Positions 23,335-34,996 of a stretch of 64,000 bases of DNA are shown here, piece by piece. The notes beneath the pieces are model-generated. The model was given only the letters and a program-made list of their open reading frames with translations. It did no database searches and was not told where the DNA came from. Where the stretch lies: NCBI GenBank assembly GCA_023374045.1, contig CM041781.1, positions 144,762,982-144,826,981 on the forward strand, in the 5' to 3' direction. A program made the translations under genes and the position numbers. The number at the start of each line of letters is the position of its first letter. Within the stretch, counting starts at the first letter, position 1. The DNA comes from Limonium bicolor. Taxonomy: Eukaryota > Streptophyta > Magnoliopsida > Caryophyllales > Plumbaginaceae.

Positions 23335-24209
23335 GAAGTATCGCTCTGATGACTAGAATACCGAGCTTAGGAATATACCGAGTTAGGAAACCTAACTACA
23401 AATACCTAAGTGAACATGTTTGGAAAGGTTAACCACTAACTAAGTGTGGAGATACCTTATTATCGGGAAGCGTTACAAACGATGGACCGATAAGTGTGCA
23501 GGCATAATGCTAATGAGATGTTCATATAAATACAGATGGCAGGTAGACCACGAGGTCGAGGCCGCGGGCGCGGTACTGGAGATTTGGGTAACCAGGGCGA
23601 TGATACTACGGCCCAGACTATGGCTGAGGCAGTTGCAGCCGCCGTAGCCCAGTTGGTACCCGATCTAGTTGCTGCTATTCAGCAAGGGCAACAGCCCGGA
23701 GTTCAGCCACCACCACCACCGCCACGTGAGACCAATTGGGTCAAGGCGTTGGCTGATCTTAGGCCGCCATCATTCAGTGGGGAGACCGATCCCCGTAAGC
23801 TCGAGGCATACATCTCCGAGATGGAGACCGCCTTCGAAACCCTAGCACCACCTGAGCAGATCAAGGTGCGACTTGCTGCTTATTACTTAAAGGGCTCGGC
23901 ACAAAACTGGTGGAAGCTTGTGCGCGAGGGAAGGGTTGCTGACCCGACTTTTCAGTGGAGGGAGTACACGGCTCTGCTGCGAGCCAAATACTACCCTATA
24001 CATGTGCAAGAGGCCAAGCGCCTGGAGTTGGACAACCTGAGGCAAGGGGATAAGATGACGGTAGATGAGTACTACTCAGCCTTCATCGGACTTATCCACC
24101 TGCTACCGGATCTGGGTTACTCAGACCGGATCCTTGTGAACCGTTTCTACAACGGATGAACTATCGCCTACGCTACGGCATGGGGCCTACTGGATATACC
24201 ACCTTGCAG

Positions 24210-24304
24210 GTAAAGGAATTACAGTGTAATGTGAATAAGTGTGTACGGTGTGTTATTGTGATGTGAGTTTATTTGGCGGGGCATAACTGACACCCTAAAT
24301 ATAG
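24210..24304 (+). other. Predicted gag intron 1 (95 bp, phase 0)
   Basis: GTAAAG at the donor after TTGCAG, and ATAG at the acceptor before GAGTGCTATCATGCC. Removing it keeps Gag in frame. Element 2 has an intron of the same length at the same codon (45674-45768), with diverged internal sequence. Confidence 0.75.
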
Positions 24305-24563
24305 GAGTGCTATCATGCCGCTGCTATTGTGGAGATCACCGTCCGTCTGAGGGACGAGGAGAACGCGCTTAAGCGCAAGGCTCAGAACGAGGGCCAAGGC
24401 ACGCAAGGGCAGTGGGGAGGGAAGAAGAAGAAGTCATACTCCCAGTCCCAGAAAGGACAGCAACAAGGTGACAAGGGCCAGGCCCAGACCACCACTGCTG
24501 ATGAGCCTCTGCAGCTCACCTATGCGTATGCGGCCAAGCCCCTACGTTCTTACCCACCTAAGG

Positions 24564-24643
24564 GTAATTGTCTAATCCTGTGTGATAAGTTAGAGTATAT
24601 GTTAATAAGTTGTGAGACAAGTATTGATGATGTGTTGTGATAG
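24564..24643 (+). other. Predicted gag intron 2 (80 bp, phase 1), absent from element 2
   Basis: Donor GTAATTGT after CCTAAGG and acceptor GTGATAG before CAGCTGGCACGGG. Without removal the frame meets a stop inside it. In element 2 the flanking codons (PPK then AGTGS) are directly joined. The call rests on frame continuity and on that comparison. Confidence 0.72.
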
Positions 24644-25125
24644 CAGCTGGCACGGGTTCTAGATCGGAGCGCCACTTTTACTGTAAGTGGTGCAATGGAG
24701 ACCACCCCGGCAAAGACTGCAAGGGGAATGATGTGAGGTGCCGCCACTGCCAGAAGATGGGGCACCGTGAGTTTGAGTGTTGGACGAACCCCAACAGCAG
24801 GAACTACAAGCCAAAGTGGAAGGGTAAGGCCACTGCGACCACCGATGGCCAGAAGACGGCGAACCAGCCACCCCCAGATCAGAGGTACACAGAGTCCCAG
24901 AAAGGGAAGGGGTCGGGGTCCAACAAGGCCACCCTGAATGTGGTGGACCGGTCTGAGGCGCCAGGGCCCTCTTCTAGACCAGGTACCGCCTAAGTGTTGA
25001 ATGTAAAAAGTGATTGCTTACCGCATTTCATGCATGAGTGTTAGCAAGTCTAAGGGTATAAACATATAAGTAAAGAGTTAGAACATAATGTGGAAAACAC
25101 CTAAATTAGGCAATTTGAAACTTAG

Positions 25126-25867
25126 GAACCTTCAATATCTGCTATCCAATCCCACCCGCACCAAACCCTGAAGAAACCGCCATCAACATCACCGACTTTC
25201 CATTGGAGCAATGTCAGGTTATCCAGCCAGGTATGATACTCTTAAATGGATACCTGACACCGGAAGCACAAATCCACATCATCAGACGATGCGACGAACT
25301 TGGAGCAAAACCAGGAGGGTTCTACACACCCGAATACCCGAACGGAGCAAGGATGCAATTGAAGATGATGTGCATGGGTAAGGACTGGAACCCTTACACC
25401 AAGTCATATCAAGAAGTACGAGCTGAAGATGGAGCAACAGTAGCAAGCATACCAGAGGAGTTCCACGCGGTCGTTAACCACGCCGTGGGAATTGCTCAGC
25501 AAGTTGAGACGGAATCAATTCCAAGTGTAAAGGCAGATTTATGCATTGTAAACTTCTACCAGAAAGAAAGGTGGACGGTAGGTATGCACCAAGACAAGGA
25601 CGAGTCACCCGAGTCTCTAAGTAAGGGAGTACCCGTGGTGTCTTGGTCCATTGGTGATACCGCTGTGTTTGTGTATGGCGAGCAGAAGCGTGCTGATCTC
25701 GCAAAGAAGCTACTTCTGAAATCGGGGATGTATTAATCATGGGTGGGCAATCAAGGATGCTATACCATGGCATCAGAAAGATCAAACTGAATACCGCACC
25801 GTCGGCAGTGATCAATGCCACACACATGAAACCTGGACGTTTAAATTTGACTTTCAGGCAGTTTTGA
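25126..25867 (+). pseudogene. AlkB-family Fe(II)/2-oxoglutarate dioxygenase exon, element 1
   Basis: The predicted product is related to plant ALKBH1/abh1-like nucleic-acid demethylases. Visible landmarks: the N-terminal ICYPIPP and QPGMILLNGYLTPE segments; GGFYTPEY; KMMCMGKDWNPYT; IVNFYQ; the metal-binding HxD in MHQDKDES; VVSWSIGD; YGEQKRADLA; LIMGGQSRMLYHGI with the distal His; and the 2-oxoglutarate-binding RLNLTFR at the end. The exon would follow Gag through a phase-1 splice (24982 to 25126). A 1-base deletion near 25726 shifts the frame just before LIMGG; the downstream text is intact. The region around GMHQ differs by a codon insertion from element 2. It lies inside what would be the gag-pol intron. 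Substrate is unknown; RNA of the element itself is one possibility. Confidence 0.88.
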
Positions 25868-25972
25868 GCCTTGTGTAATCATGTAATGTATTAAGCCAGT
25901 GGTTTGACAAAGGAGCTATGTCTAGCAATGTCTACAATGTAACCAATTTATGGTGTAAAGACTGTGTTAATG

Positions 25973-25978
25973 AATAAA
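25973..25978 (+). terminator. Candidate polyadenylation signal after the AlkB exon
   Basis: AATAAA about 105 bases after the AlkB stop, before the pol acceptor at 26043. Element 2 has the same signal at the same relative place (44057-44062, minus strand). It would allow a short Gag-AlkB transcript. Confidence 0.55.
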
Positions 25979-26043
25979 GGAATGTTGTTTGGAGTGTATC
26001 AACGTGTTGTTACCCAATACTTATTAGTTTGCCAATGAATTAG

Positions 26044-29000
26044 GCTGTGCACTCGGAACGGGAGGTATACTGAGTGTCTGCAATAAGGCAGAAGCCGGCA
26101 AGAGCGGCACAATCCTCACCGGTACCTTTCCAGTGAATGGCGTGGATGCATCGATCTTGTTCGACTCTGGAGCCTCACACACATTCATTTCGCTATCATT
26201 TGCGAAGAGGCTGGGGTTAGACGGTGAAGAGATGCCAGACTTCGTGGTCACTCTCCCGTCGAAAGAGCAGATCAGATGTACCCGCTACTACCGAGATGCT
26301 ATTGTTCGAATCATGGATGAGGAGTTTCCGATCGACTTGATAGAGTTCGACGGACTGGGTTTTGATGTGATTGTCGGGATGAACTGGTTGGAGCGGTACA
26401 AGGGCAGAATCCTATGTGCCGAGCATCGACTGCTTCTTAGGAGTCCATCTGGGGTTACTATATCTTACCGCCAGAGGCCCAGGGAGCCTTCGACACAGAT
26501 CATCACCGCCATGGCCATGTACCGTGAGTTGCGACGGGGAAATGATGTATACCTCTGCTATGTCCAGGACATAGAGAGAGACCCTGAGTTTAGCCCAGAT
26601 GTGCCGGTAGTGTCGGAGTTTCCTGATGTATTTCCTAAGGAACTGCCGGGCATGCCGCCAGCACGAGAGGTTGAGTTCGAGATTGACCTGATTCCGGGCA
26701 CCGGACCCATTGCGAAAGCGCCTTACCGTATGGCTCCAGCTGAGATGACAGAGCTCAAGGAGCAGCTGCGAGACCTACTCGACAAGGGCTTTATCCGCCC
26801 TAGTGTGTCACCATGGGGAGCGCCGGTCCTCTTCGTGAAGAAGAAGGACGGTAGCCTCCGCCTATGTATTGATTATCGGGAGCTGAATGCTGTTACGGTG
26901 AAGAACCGTTACCCCTTACCACGCATCGACGATCTATTTGATCAGCTTAGGGGAGCATCAGTATTCTCCAAGATAGACCTACGTTCCGGATATCACCAGA
27001 TTGCCATCCGTGACAGTGACATCGAAAAGACAGCTTTCAGAACTAGGTATGGGCACTATGAGTTCACCGTTATGCCGTTTGGCTTATCAAATGCACCAGC
27101 AAAGTTCATGGACTTAATGAACCGTTTGTTCCAAGATCAGTTGGACAAATCAGTGGTAGTCTTCATCGATGACATTCTTGTGTATTCGAAATCGAAAGGT
27201 GAGCATGAAAGCCACCTGAGAGATGTGTTGCAAACGTTGAGGAGAAATCAGCTGTATGCTAAATTTTCTAAGTGTGAATTTTGGTTGAACCAAGTATCAT
27301 TCCTTGGACATGTAATTTCTGAGGCCGGGATCGCTGTTGATCCGGCAAAGATAGATGCAGTGCGCACCTGGCCTAGGCCGAAGACAGTTACCGACATCAG
27401 GAGCTTCCTCGGTCTGGCAGGTTACTATAGGAGATTTGTGAGGGACTTCTCCAGTGTCTCGAAGCCGATGACTTCCTTGATGAAGAAGGATGCACCATTC
27501 GAGTGGACAGTCGACTGCGAGAGAGCTTTCACGAGTCTCAAGGATGCTCTGACATCTGCACCGGTTCTGACATTACCAGACGGTCCAGATGGTTTGAGGT
27601 CTATTGCGACGCATCAGGCAGGGGTATGGGTTGTGTGTTGATGCAACACGGGAAGGTCGTGGCTTACGCCTCCCGACAGCTGAAGAAGCATGAAGAGAAC
27701 TACCCTACCCACGACTTAGAATTGGGGGCCATTGTCTTCGCACTGAAGATATGGCGACATCACTTGTATGGGGTAAGTGTGACGATCTATTCTGACCACA
27801 AGAGCTTGAAATACTTGTTCACTCAGAAAGAGTTGAACATGAGGCAGAGAAGGTGGGTTGAATTCTTGAATGATTATGATATCGATTTACAGTATAAGGA
27901 GGGTAAGGCAAACGTGGTAGCTGACGCATTGAGTCGCCGAGCACACTCTCTCCATTCGCTAGTCTCTCATACTGGCTTGGTTGAAGAGGTGCGGAGTGCT
28001 CAGATGACGGATCAGTACATGTTGGAGATTAGACAGAAGCTTATTGATGGCACATTCGAGGGGCAGAAGTACGACTTCAGACTCCACGATGATGACCTGA
28101 TTAGGCTCAATGGCAGATTGTGTATACCCAAGGGTAGCGCTGAGCTGAAAGGAGCGCATAATTGAGTGAATCCCATTGTTCTCTACTACCTTCGATTCAC
28201 CCCGGAGCTTCAAAGATGTATAAAGGTATGAAAAGATTTTCTGGTGGGCTGGAATGAAAAAGGATGTAAATGACTATGTGTTGAGGTGTCTCACTTGTCA
28301 GAAGGTCAAGTTTGAGCACCGACGGCCTGGTGGTATGGTGCAGCCAATGCCAGTGCCGGAGTGGAAGTTCCATGACATATCTATGGACTTCGTGGTAGGG
28401 CTTCCGCCTACAAGGGGAGGTCTGAATATGATTTGGGTGGTAGTTGACCGACTGACCAAGTGTGTCTCGATTCATTCCGATGAAGGACACCTGGAAAGTG
28501 GCAAAATTGGCAGAATTATTCGATAAAGAGATTGTTAGACATCATGGTGTACCAAAGACGATAGTATCTGACAGAGATACCAGATTCCTATCCAGATATT
28601 GGAAGTCTACACGAGAGGCACTTGGTACTGAACTGAAATTGAGCACGGCGTTTCACCCACAGACGATGGTCAGAGTGAGCGCACTATACAGACACTTGAG
28701 GATATGCTACGTGCATGTGCACTTGATTTTCAGACCAGCTGGATTGATAGTTACATCTGATCGAGTTTAGCTACAACAACAGTTATCATGCATCGATCAA
28801 GATGTCTCCCTTCCAGGCATTGTACGGTAGACCATGCCGCACGCCATTATGCTGGGATGAATCGAGTGAGACGGTCATTATAGGACCAGAGTATCTTGAG
28901 CAAGTTCAGGCAGAAGTTCGCCAGATCAGGGCTAATATGAAAGCAGCTCAGGATAGACAGAAGTCGTACGCAGATGTGCGCCGACGTGACCTGGAGTTCG

Positions 29001-29423
29001 CCGTGGGCGATCAGGTATTTTTGAGAGTATCCCCCATGAAGGGAGTATTCCGTTTTGGAGAAGGGCAAGCTGAGCCCGAAATATGTAGGTCCTTATGTTG
29101 TGACGGAGCGGATCGGCCCGGTAGCTTATAGACTTGATTTACCCGCCGAGCTGGGCAAGGTACATGATGTATTTCATGTGTCCCAGTTGAAGAAGTATAT
29201 GTCTCATCCGTCTCATGTGCTTCAGCCTGAAAGGCTAACTTTAGAGCCGACCATGCGATCAGTGGAGACTCCGGTACGGATTCTGGACACTAAGACTCGA
29301 GACACTCGCCATAAGTCCGTGAGACTGGTGAAGGTCCTCTGGTCTAACCAGGACGTTGAGGAGGCCACTTGGGAGCTGGAAGAAAAGATGAAGGCGAAGC
29401 ACCCGTCATTGTTTGCTTCTTAG
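26044..29423 (+). pseudogene. pol: Pol polyprotein, element 1 (protease-RT-RNase H-integrase-chromodomain-like), broken
   Basis: Enzyme polyprotein for replication and integration. The exon is set by the acceptor GAATTAG|GC at 26043, which is in phase 1 with Gag. Protease has DSGASHTF; reverse transcriptase has the catalytic [10 protein letters not shown]; RNase H shows YCDASG, the Glu of LELGAIV, SDHKSL and ADALSRR. Integrase has CLTCQK of the zinc finger, Asp in SMDFVVG, Asp in VSDRDTRF, and the Glu region around QTLED in damaged text. The tail, with RLVKVLWSNQ and EATWELEEKM, is chromodomain-like, as in Tekay/Del elements. Frame breaks occur near 27594, 28145, 28460, 28665, 28760 and 29060, nearly all single-base indels. 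Not functional as read. Confidence 0.92.
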
Positions 29424-29685
29424 TGTTTTATATGTATAGGGTACGGGGCGTACCCCTTTTAAGGGGGGTAGAGCCGTTTCGGTTATGGTTGTGTACGACA
29501 TGTATAAGTATACATTGTCTGTGTATTTTGTGTCTGAATGGTATTATATGGTTGGACCTCGAGTCCGTTATGGTGTAAGAATGACGGTAAGTTGGTAATG
29601 ATGGTTGAAGTATTGTTTTTATAATGTTCCCGTGTTCTAATAGTAAGATATGTGGGAAGTATGAACTTTGGGGACAAAGTTCTTT

Positions 29686-29698
29686 TAAGGGGGTAGAT
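29686..29698 (+). other. Polypurine tract of element 1
   Basis: TAAGGGGGTAGAT lies immediately before the 3' LTR start TGAAATACC at 29699. It is the usual site that primes plus-strand DNA synthesis. The bases 29424-29685 between pol and the tract hold no gene. Confidence 0.85.
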
Positions 29699-32600
29699 TG
29701 AAATACCCCAAACCTTAGTATGTTGGTTAAACATTAAAACATGGTATATTAAGACTAAAAAGAGTCTTAGAAACCTTAGTAAACGAATTTAAACAAAAGG
29801 AAAAACAAATGTGCTTTAAAGTCAATAAGAGCTAAAATGGCTCTAAGCTTGGGATAAACTTGAGTAAGGCCTAATGAGCTTACCAAGACTTCATTTATAT
29901 ACTAATGAACATATTAAACCAATTACCAAAGAAAACCAAGCTTGAAAACAAGTTAAAACTCAAAATGTGCTTTAAGAAGTCTTAAAGCACGTTTTTGAAA
30001 ATTGTCTTGTAAATGAGTTTTGAATGGCTAAATGTCCATCATTACTCTTAAATATATATGTGTACTATATAGTATCACATTTGGGTGGCTATATTAGTGG
30101 GAAATCAAAAATTTCACTTCTATGTGCCTTGTATAGGTGAATAGTACTTTTTATAAGCTATTTTGTAACATATGTTGTATTAAGTAATTAAATTGACAAA
30201 CAAAGACTAAAAACACCCCACACATAATATAAGGGGGCCGGTTTTTATAAGGGTGTGACTCACCACTCTCTATTAAGGTATTAAGTAAGTAAAGATAAGT
30301 AAATAAGCTACCTTTACTTTATAAGTATAAATATCTCTTAAGCAAATTCTATCTTCATTTCTCATTTCCCTTCCATGCCACACGGTTTCCCACTCATCTT
30401 CTCCTTCTTCCTTGTTCTCTCACGTAAACCACTACCACCATTGAAACACAAGCTTTGACCACTTGCTAAATCTAGCTCACTTGTCCAAATCAAAAACAAA
30501 TACCACCAATCTCTTCCCTCATCAAGCTCTTCATTCCTATCTTCTCAAAACTCCTAGAGCTCCATTTCGGTGCCAAGGTGTTCCACCATTGAAGGAGCTT
30601 GAGCTTGGATTTCTACATATTATTACTCTCCTTTACTTCTAGGTAAGGAATCTCAAAAAAAAATCAAGTTTCCTCCTTGTTTTTGTCATGTCCGAAAATA
30701 CACATTGATATAGCTCATTGTGTGACTTTGTTCTAGCTTCATTTCAACTCTTCATGGACTAGGTGGAGCCCTCTCTTGTTGTATATCCAAACTCTCTTCA
30801 AAGAACAAGGTAAAACAACTACATTAATGTTTTGAAACAATGTCAAATTAGGGTTTACAATGAGATGAAGCCTATAGCTTGAATACTCATTATGAGTTGG
30901 TATATTGTTTAGAACTTGTCAAGGAATCAAGTACTCTATTGGTTTTCTAAGGAAACAAGAAAGGAGTTATCTTGCAAAAGAGGTAAATCTACTAACCTAA
31001 TGCTATTTTAATGCCTTAGGAGAAATGAGCTTATAATGCTTATTAAAACTATCTAAAGAGCAAATGGTGAATGACTTAGTAAAGTGTTCTTAATAGACTA
31101 GTAAAGGGCATATGTGTATGTTGAGTGTATTTGCAGGTTAAAGGCATATATATTGTGGAAATTCAGTGTTTATGATTTAAGCACTTTAAGGGCCTAAGAG
31201 CCATGCATTTTAAGGGCCTAAGTGCCATGCAAAAACTATATGTGCACTATGTTGTAATGTGGTGTAAATTTGGTGAAATTGTGTATGTAGAGTGTTCTTG
31301 ATTTTAGATGATCTTGTGTGTTTAAAGGAGAAGGTAAAGTGTTTGGGCTTAGTAATGTTCTAAGGGAACCCATGTCAAATTTAGGTAAGAAGCAAGAAGT
31401 TTTAAGTGTTTACATAAGATTTGGTGAGTTAGAAAGTGTAGGAGACGAATAAGAAGTTTATGATGTTCTTAAGGAATTTTGATGAACTAGGAAACATTTT
31501 AGAGTGTAATAAGGACTTAGGCATGATTTTGAGATTTAAGTAGGTACCAAAGTCACTTTGGGACTTAGGTAAATACCTAGGCAAACTTTGGTAAAATAAG
31601 GAGGAGTGTACACTAGGAAAAGAGTTTCAAGAAGGAGATAAGGAATTAGTGTGAGAGATGATGCTTGGGAGATGATGTTAAGTTAAGGAGAAAGCATTTT
31701 GGGATAGTAGTTACCATAGGTGAGAAACACCATCTAGGAAACCTAGTATGAAATAACATAAGTGTTAAGGAATTTTTACAAGGAAATAAGTAAAGGCTTA
31801 AGGAGATTAGAAAATGAGTTTCATGGATGTTGTATGTGGATGTAAGGTTACCAAATGTTGTTAGGAAGCATTAAGAGGCCTTAGGAGAAGTTTGGTGAAG
31901 AATTGGAAAGTTGGGTAAGTTTAGAAGGCGACCGACCCAGGGGCCGACCCAGTTTGGGGTCGGTCGAGCCTCTGTAAAATGTTAGGAAATGTTCGGTGAC
32001 GGTCCGACCCAAAAGGGTGGGTCGGACATGGGTCGGTCGAGCCTCTGTAAAATGTTAGGAAAATGTTCGGTGACGGTCCGACCCAAAAGGTGGGTCGGAC
32101 ATGGGTCGGTCGAGCCTCGTTAAAATGTAGGAAAAGGTTCGCACATGGACCGACCCAGAATGGTGGGTCGGACATGGGTCGGTCAAGGTAAGGTTCTTCA
32201 GACCCGAAGACCACTGGGAGGGTCCGACCCAGTTGTGGGTCGGACGGTGGGTCGGTCGGACCCAAACATATAAAAAAAAAAACAGAAAAAAATGTGACTT
32301 ATGTAGTTAACCCTAGGGTATTTAATGAAGGTAACCTAGGGTAAGATAGGCATTAAAACATGTCATACAAGCATGTTGAATATATAGTAAGTGTGAAGTT
32401 AAATAATTAATTAACCGACCTTACTAATGTGTATAGGATTCTCTCAAGGTGGGAACGAAACAAGGCAAGGACCAAGGTATGGTTTCTTGCAGTCTGTTGC
32501 CTAACGGTTTACACCGGCTTGGGTGTGTTGTTGTTTTCTGAGTGTTTACAACCTTATAAGATTAAGGCATGAAAAGAGTTTACAGCTGTTATATATTATG

Positions 32601-33632
32601 ATGTTGTGTTATTATGACTCCTTTCCCTTGGTGTGTCTAACAAGACCTGAATGTGCTTGTATGTGACTTGACAAATGTTGTGTGTTTACTAACAAGTGCT
32701 AATGGGGGGAGTGAGGAGTCCGGTAAGTTCCGGCCACGCGTGTGATGGATGGGGGTCGATCATATCCAGTTCGGCTCCCTAGGTGTATGTTTAGGTGGTA
32801 TTCCAATTTGGTTTCAACCTCCCTTAGCTTATCCAAAGCTAGTTTACTGACTCACGTCGGGCCATAGGGGCATACTGTGTTGTTTGGTGTGCTTGGGATC
32901 ACTATATCCGACACGACCTTGGGTTTAAGTCAACCGTTCAAATAACAGGATGGTGATGAGGTAATTAACGAGCTTGGGTGAGTTTGGCAACAATCTCTAT
33001 GCTCATGTATGTACTAACTGTGGTGGAAGGATCTTAATGTGAACCGTTCTTGTGGTGGTATGTATTGATGATGTGACGCTATGCAATTTCCCTTGCTATG
33101 GCTATGGTATTGTATATATATATGTTGGTTGTTCTAAAATGAATGCCATGTAATTATGACAATTGGTTGCGCGTATCCCGTTAGTCGATGGGCTGCGCGT
33201 TAGCCATACCAGCAAAGGTGCTGACCCCCTCGGGGGCCCCATATTTTATTTGATTGCAGGATGAGGATCGAAGAGGCTGAGGCTCTGGCCTAGGTCTAGG
33301 CGGTAGATATACTTTTGGATAAGTAGGTGTTGAGCCCGGGATGCGCCTGTGCTCCCGAGGCATACATGTTGATACCTTGTTATACAGTTATGGATGATTA
33401 TGGTTTGGAGATGATTGTAAATTAAATACTCGGTATTGTCGGTTATGTTTATATATGGATGTTAGTTACTATGCTCGGGAGTCTGATCATCAGACCGATA
33501 CACATGTATTTATTCTGCCTAGTTAACCACGTGGGTGGTTAACGGCGTTGTAAAACCAAAGCGTTTTATTATTTGGTTGGTTATTTCCGCTGCGACTTCG
33601 GTAGATGATAGGAGCGTTGTAGGGGTGTTACA
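29699..33632 (+). repeat. 3' LTR of element 1
   Basis: About 3.93 kb, with the same landmarks as the 5' LTR: TATA box at 30326-30334, paired hairpins near 33213, terminal hairpin at 33522-33543 and end GGGGTGTTACA at 33632. Differences from the 5' LTR are mostly single-base indels plus a longer hairpin array. Confidence 0.93.
31930..32262. repeat. Hairpin-word array, 3' LTR of element 1 (expanded)
   Basis: Same CCGACCC / GGGTCGG words as in the 5' LTR, but the unit ending in CGAGCCTCTGTAAAATGTTAGG is repeated. The array is about 330 bp against about 277 bp in the 5' LTR. Confidence 0.88.
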
Positions 33633-34996
33633 AAGAGTCTCAGAATGCGTGCTATGTATAGCAGCGACATAAACCATACCAAAAAACTAGGCCAAGTTAA
33701 GAAATCGTTTGAAATCCGTGATAGCAGCATAACAATAGCTTTTGTGAAAAAGAAGTAAAAATTGTAACTGAGTTTTTTTTGTAAGCTGAAAATTATCCGA
33801 AACTCAAATTTTAAAGAAGTGATAAGCGAAACAGTAAGAACTTTACTCCTGCCTTGTTTTAGCGTGGATGGGAAAAAATATATTTATAAAAAGCGATGGA
33901 GATGAAAGTAGTTAAATTACACTCTGTGTCAGCTCTTAAGTAAAGGTATGTTGTTTTACATAAAAGGCTTTGGCAATTTTGGCAAATTAATTTCTACATA
34001 CACTGGTACATGGTTTTCCTGATAGGGCGAAAGACAAAGCTGGTGTAAACGATTAATTAATAAACAAATGAGCGGTAACAACTTTGAAACCTGCTACAAG
34101 CAGAAATGTAAGCAGCAACAGACCTTTCATACACATTGATGTTGGACATCAGAGCTTGTGTAACAAACACAACATGACAATTTAATGAGTATATCAGCAG
34201 CTCATTTGATATCATGCTCTATAGCTTGTAAGGAAACTTGGTTTATATTTTTAATGAGATAGCGCATGCGCATGACGGAAATCACAACACATAACATTTT
34301 GAAACAGGCATAGTTGCATTGCTTTTTGAAGGATGTAAATTTTAGAACACAATCCATGTATAAATTTATGAGATCAAGTTTGATTATAAGGTTAGAGTGT
34401 TGTTTGGGCATTGAAAGAAGATTTTAATTGATTGCAGTAGTATTGATATCGAAAGAAACGAAGAAAATAATTAGTGGCTGAATCGGACAAGAACTGAAAC
34501 AAAATTGTAACATTAATAAGATTTTGAGAGCAAAAAGATGTCCTAACTTTGCTTATTTTTGTGGAGTTTAATCAGTAGTAAACTCAGAGTTAATGGTTAT
34601 GCAAAGTTTAACTCGACCACGTCCCAATTTATTCATAAATAGAGAGAAAGCTGAAGCATGAAGGTGAGTATTGAAAGATGATAACCAGGGAAAATAGGGA
34701 CATAACAGAAAACTTAGAAGAAGATTGCTATAGAGACAGTAAGACAAAGAGGGAGGAATTGAGTTAGGATCTGTTTTAAAATAGAGAGTGTTCTAAGTCA
34801 TTTTTCGAAGAGATCAACATGTGATTTACACGATAGAAAATCAAAAACATGATTGTACAGAAATGCAGGCGAACTACAGCTTATATATTGTAAGTTGTCA
34901 TATACCTTTGATTAAGCACCAAACAGATGCAATTTTATAGTAGAAAAATCCATATCATATGGCAACGGTAAACAAAGTCATCACATAATAACAATT

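Larger units (their letters stand above)
23536..24982 (+). pseudogene. gag: Gag polyprotein, element 1 (three exons, one frameshift)
   Basis: Structural protein of the retrotransposon particle. Exon 1 (23536-24209) starts MAGRPRGRGR, has a Pro-rich stretch near residue 57 and the Retrotrans_gag core (LAAYYLKG, QNWWKL, RAKYYP, VDEYYSAF). Exon 2 is 24305-24563, a Lys/Gln-rich segment. Exon 3 (24644-24982) has two zinc knuckles: CKWCNGDHPGKDC, a shortened CX2CX3HX4C form, and CRHCQKMGHREFEC, the standard CX2CX4HX4C. The ATG is preferred because it matches the start in element 2. A 1-base deletion near 24155 breaks exon 1 relative to element 2. Unspliced read-through ends at 24993. Splicing at 24982 would continue into AlkB or pol. 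Confidence 0.85.
19426..33632 (+). mobile_element. Element 1: complete Tekay/Del-type Ty3/gypsy retrotransposon with an AlkB exon
   Basis: The 5' LTR is 19426-23317 and the 3' LTR 29699-33632, around an internal region with primer binding site, gag, AlkB, protease, reverse transcriptase, RNase H, integrase and polypurine tract in that order. The domain order and the C-terminal chromodomain-like tail place it in the Tekay/Del chromoviruses. Flanks AAGCG and AAGAG look like an imperfect target duplication, and the first T of the left LTR is changed or lost. Gag, AlkB and pol all carry frameshifts, so the copy as read is not autonomous. Confidence 0.95.
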
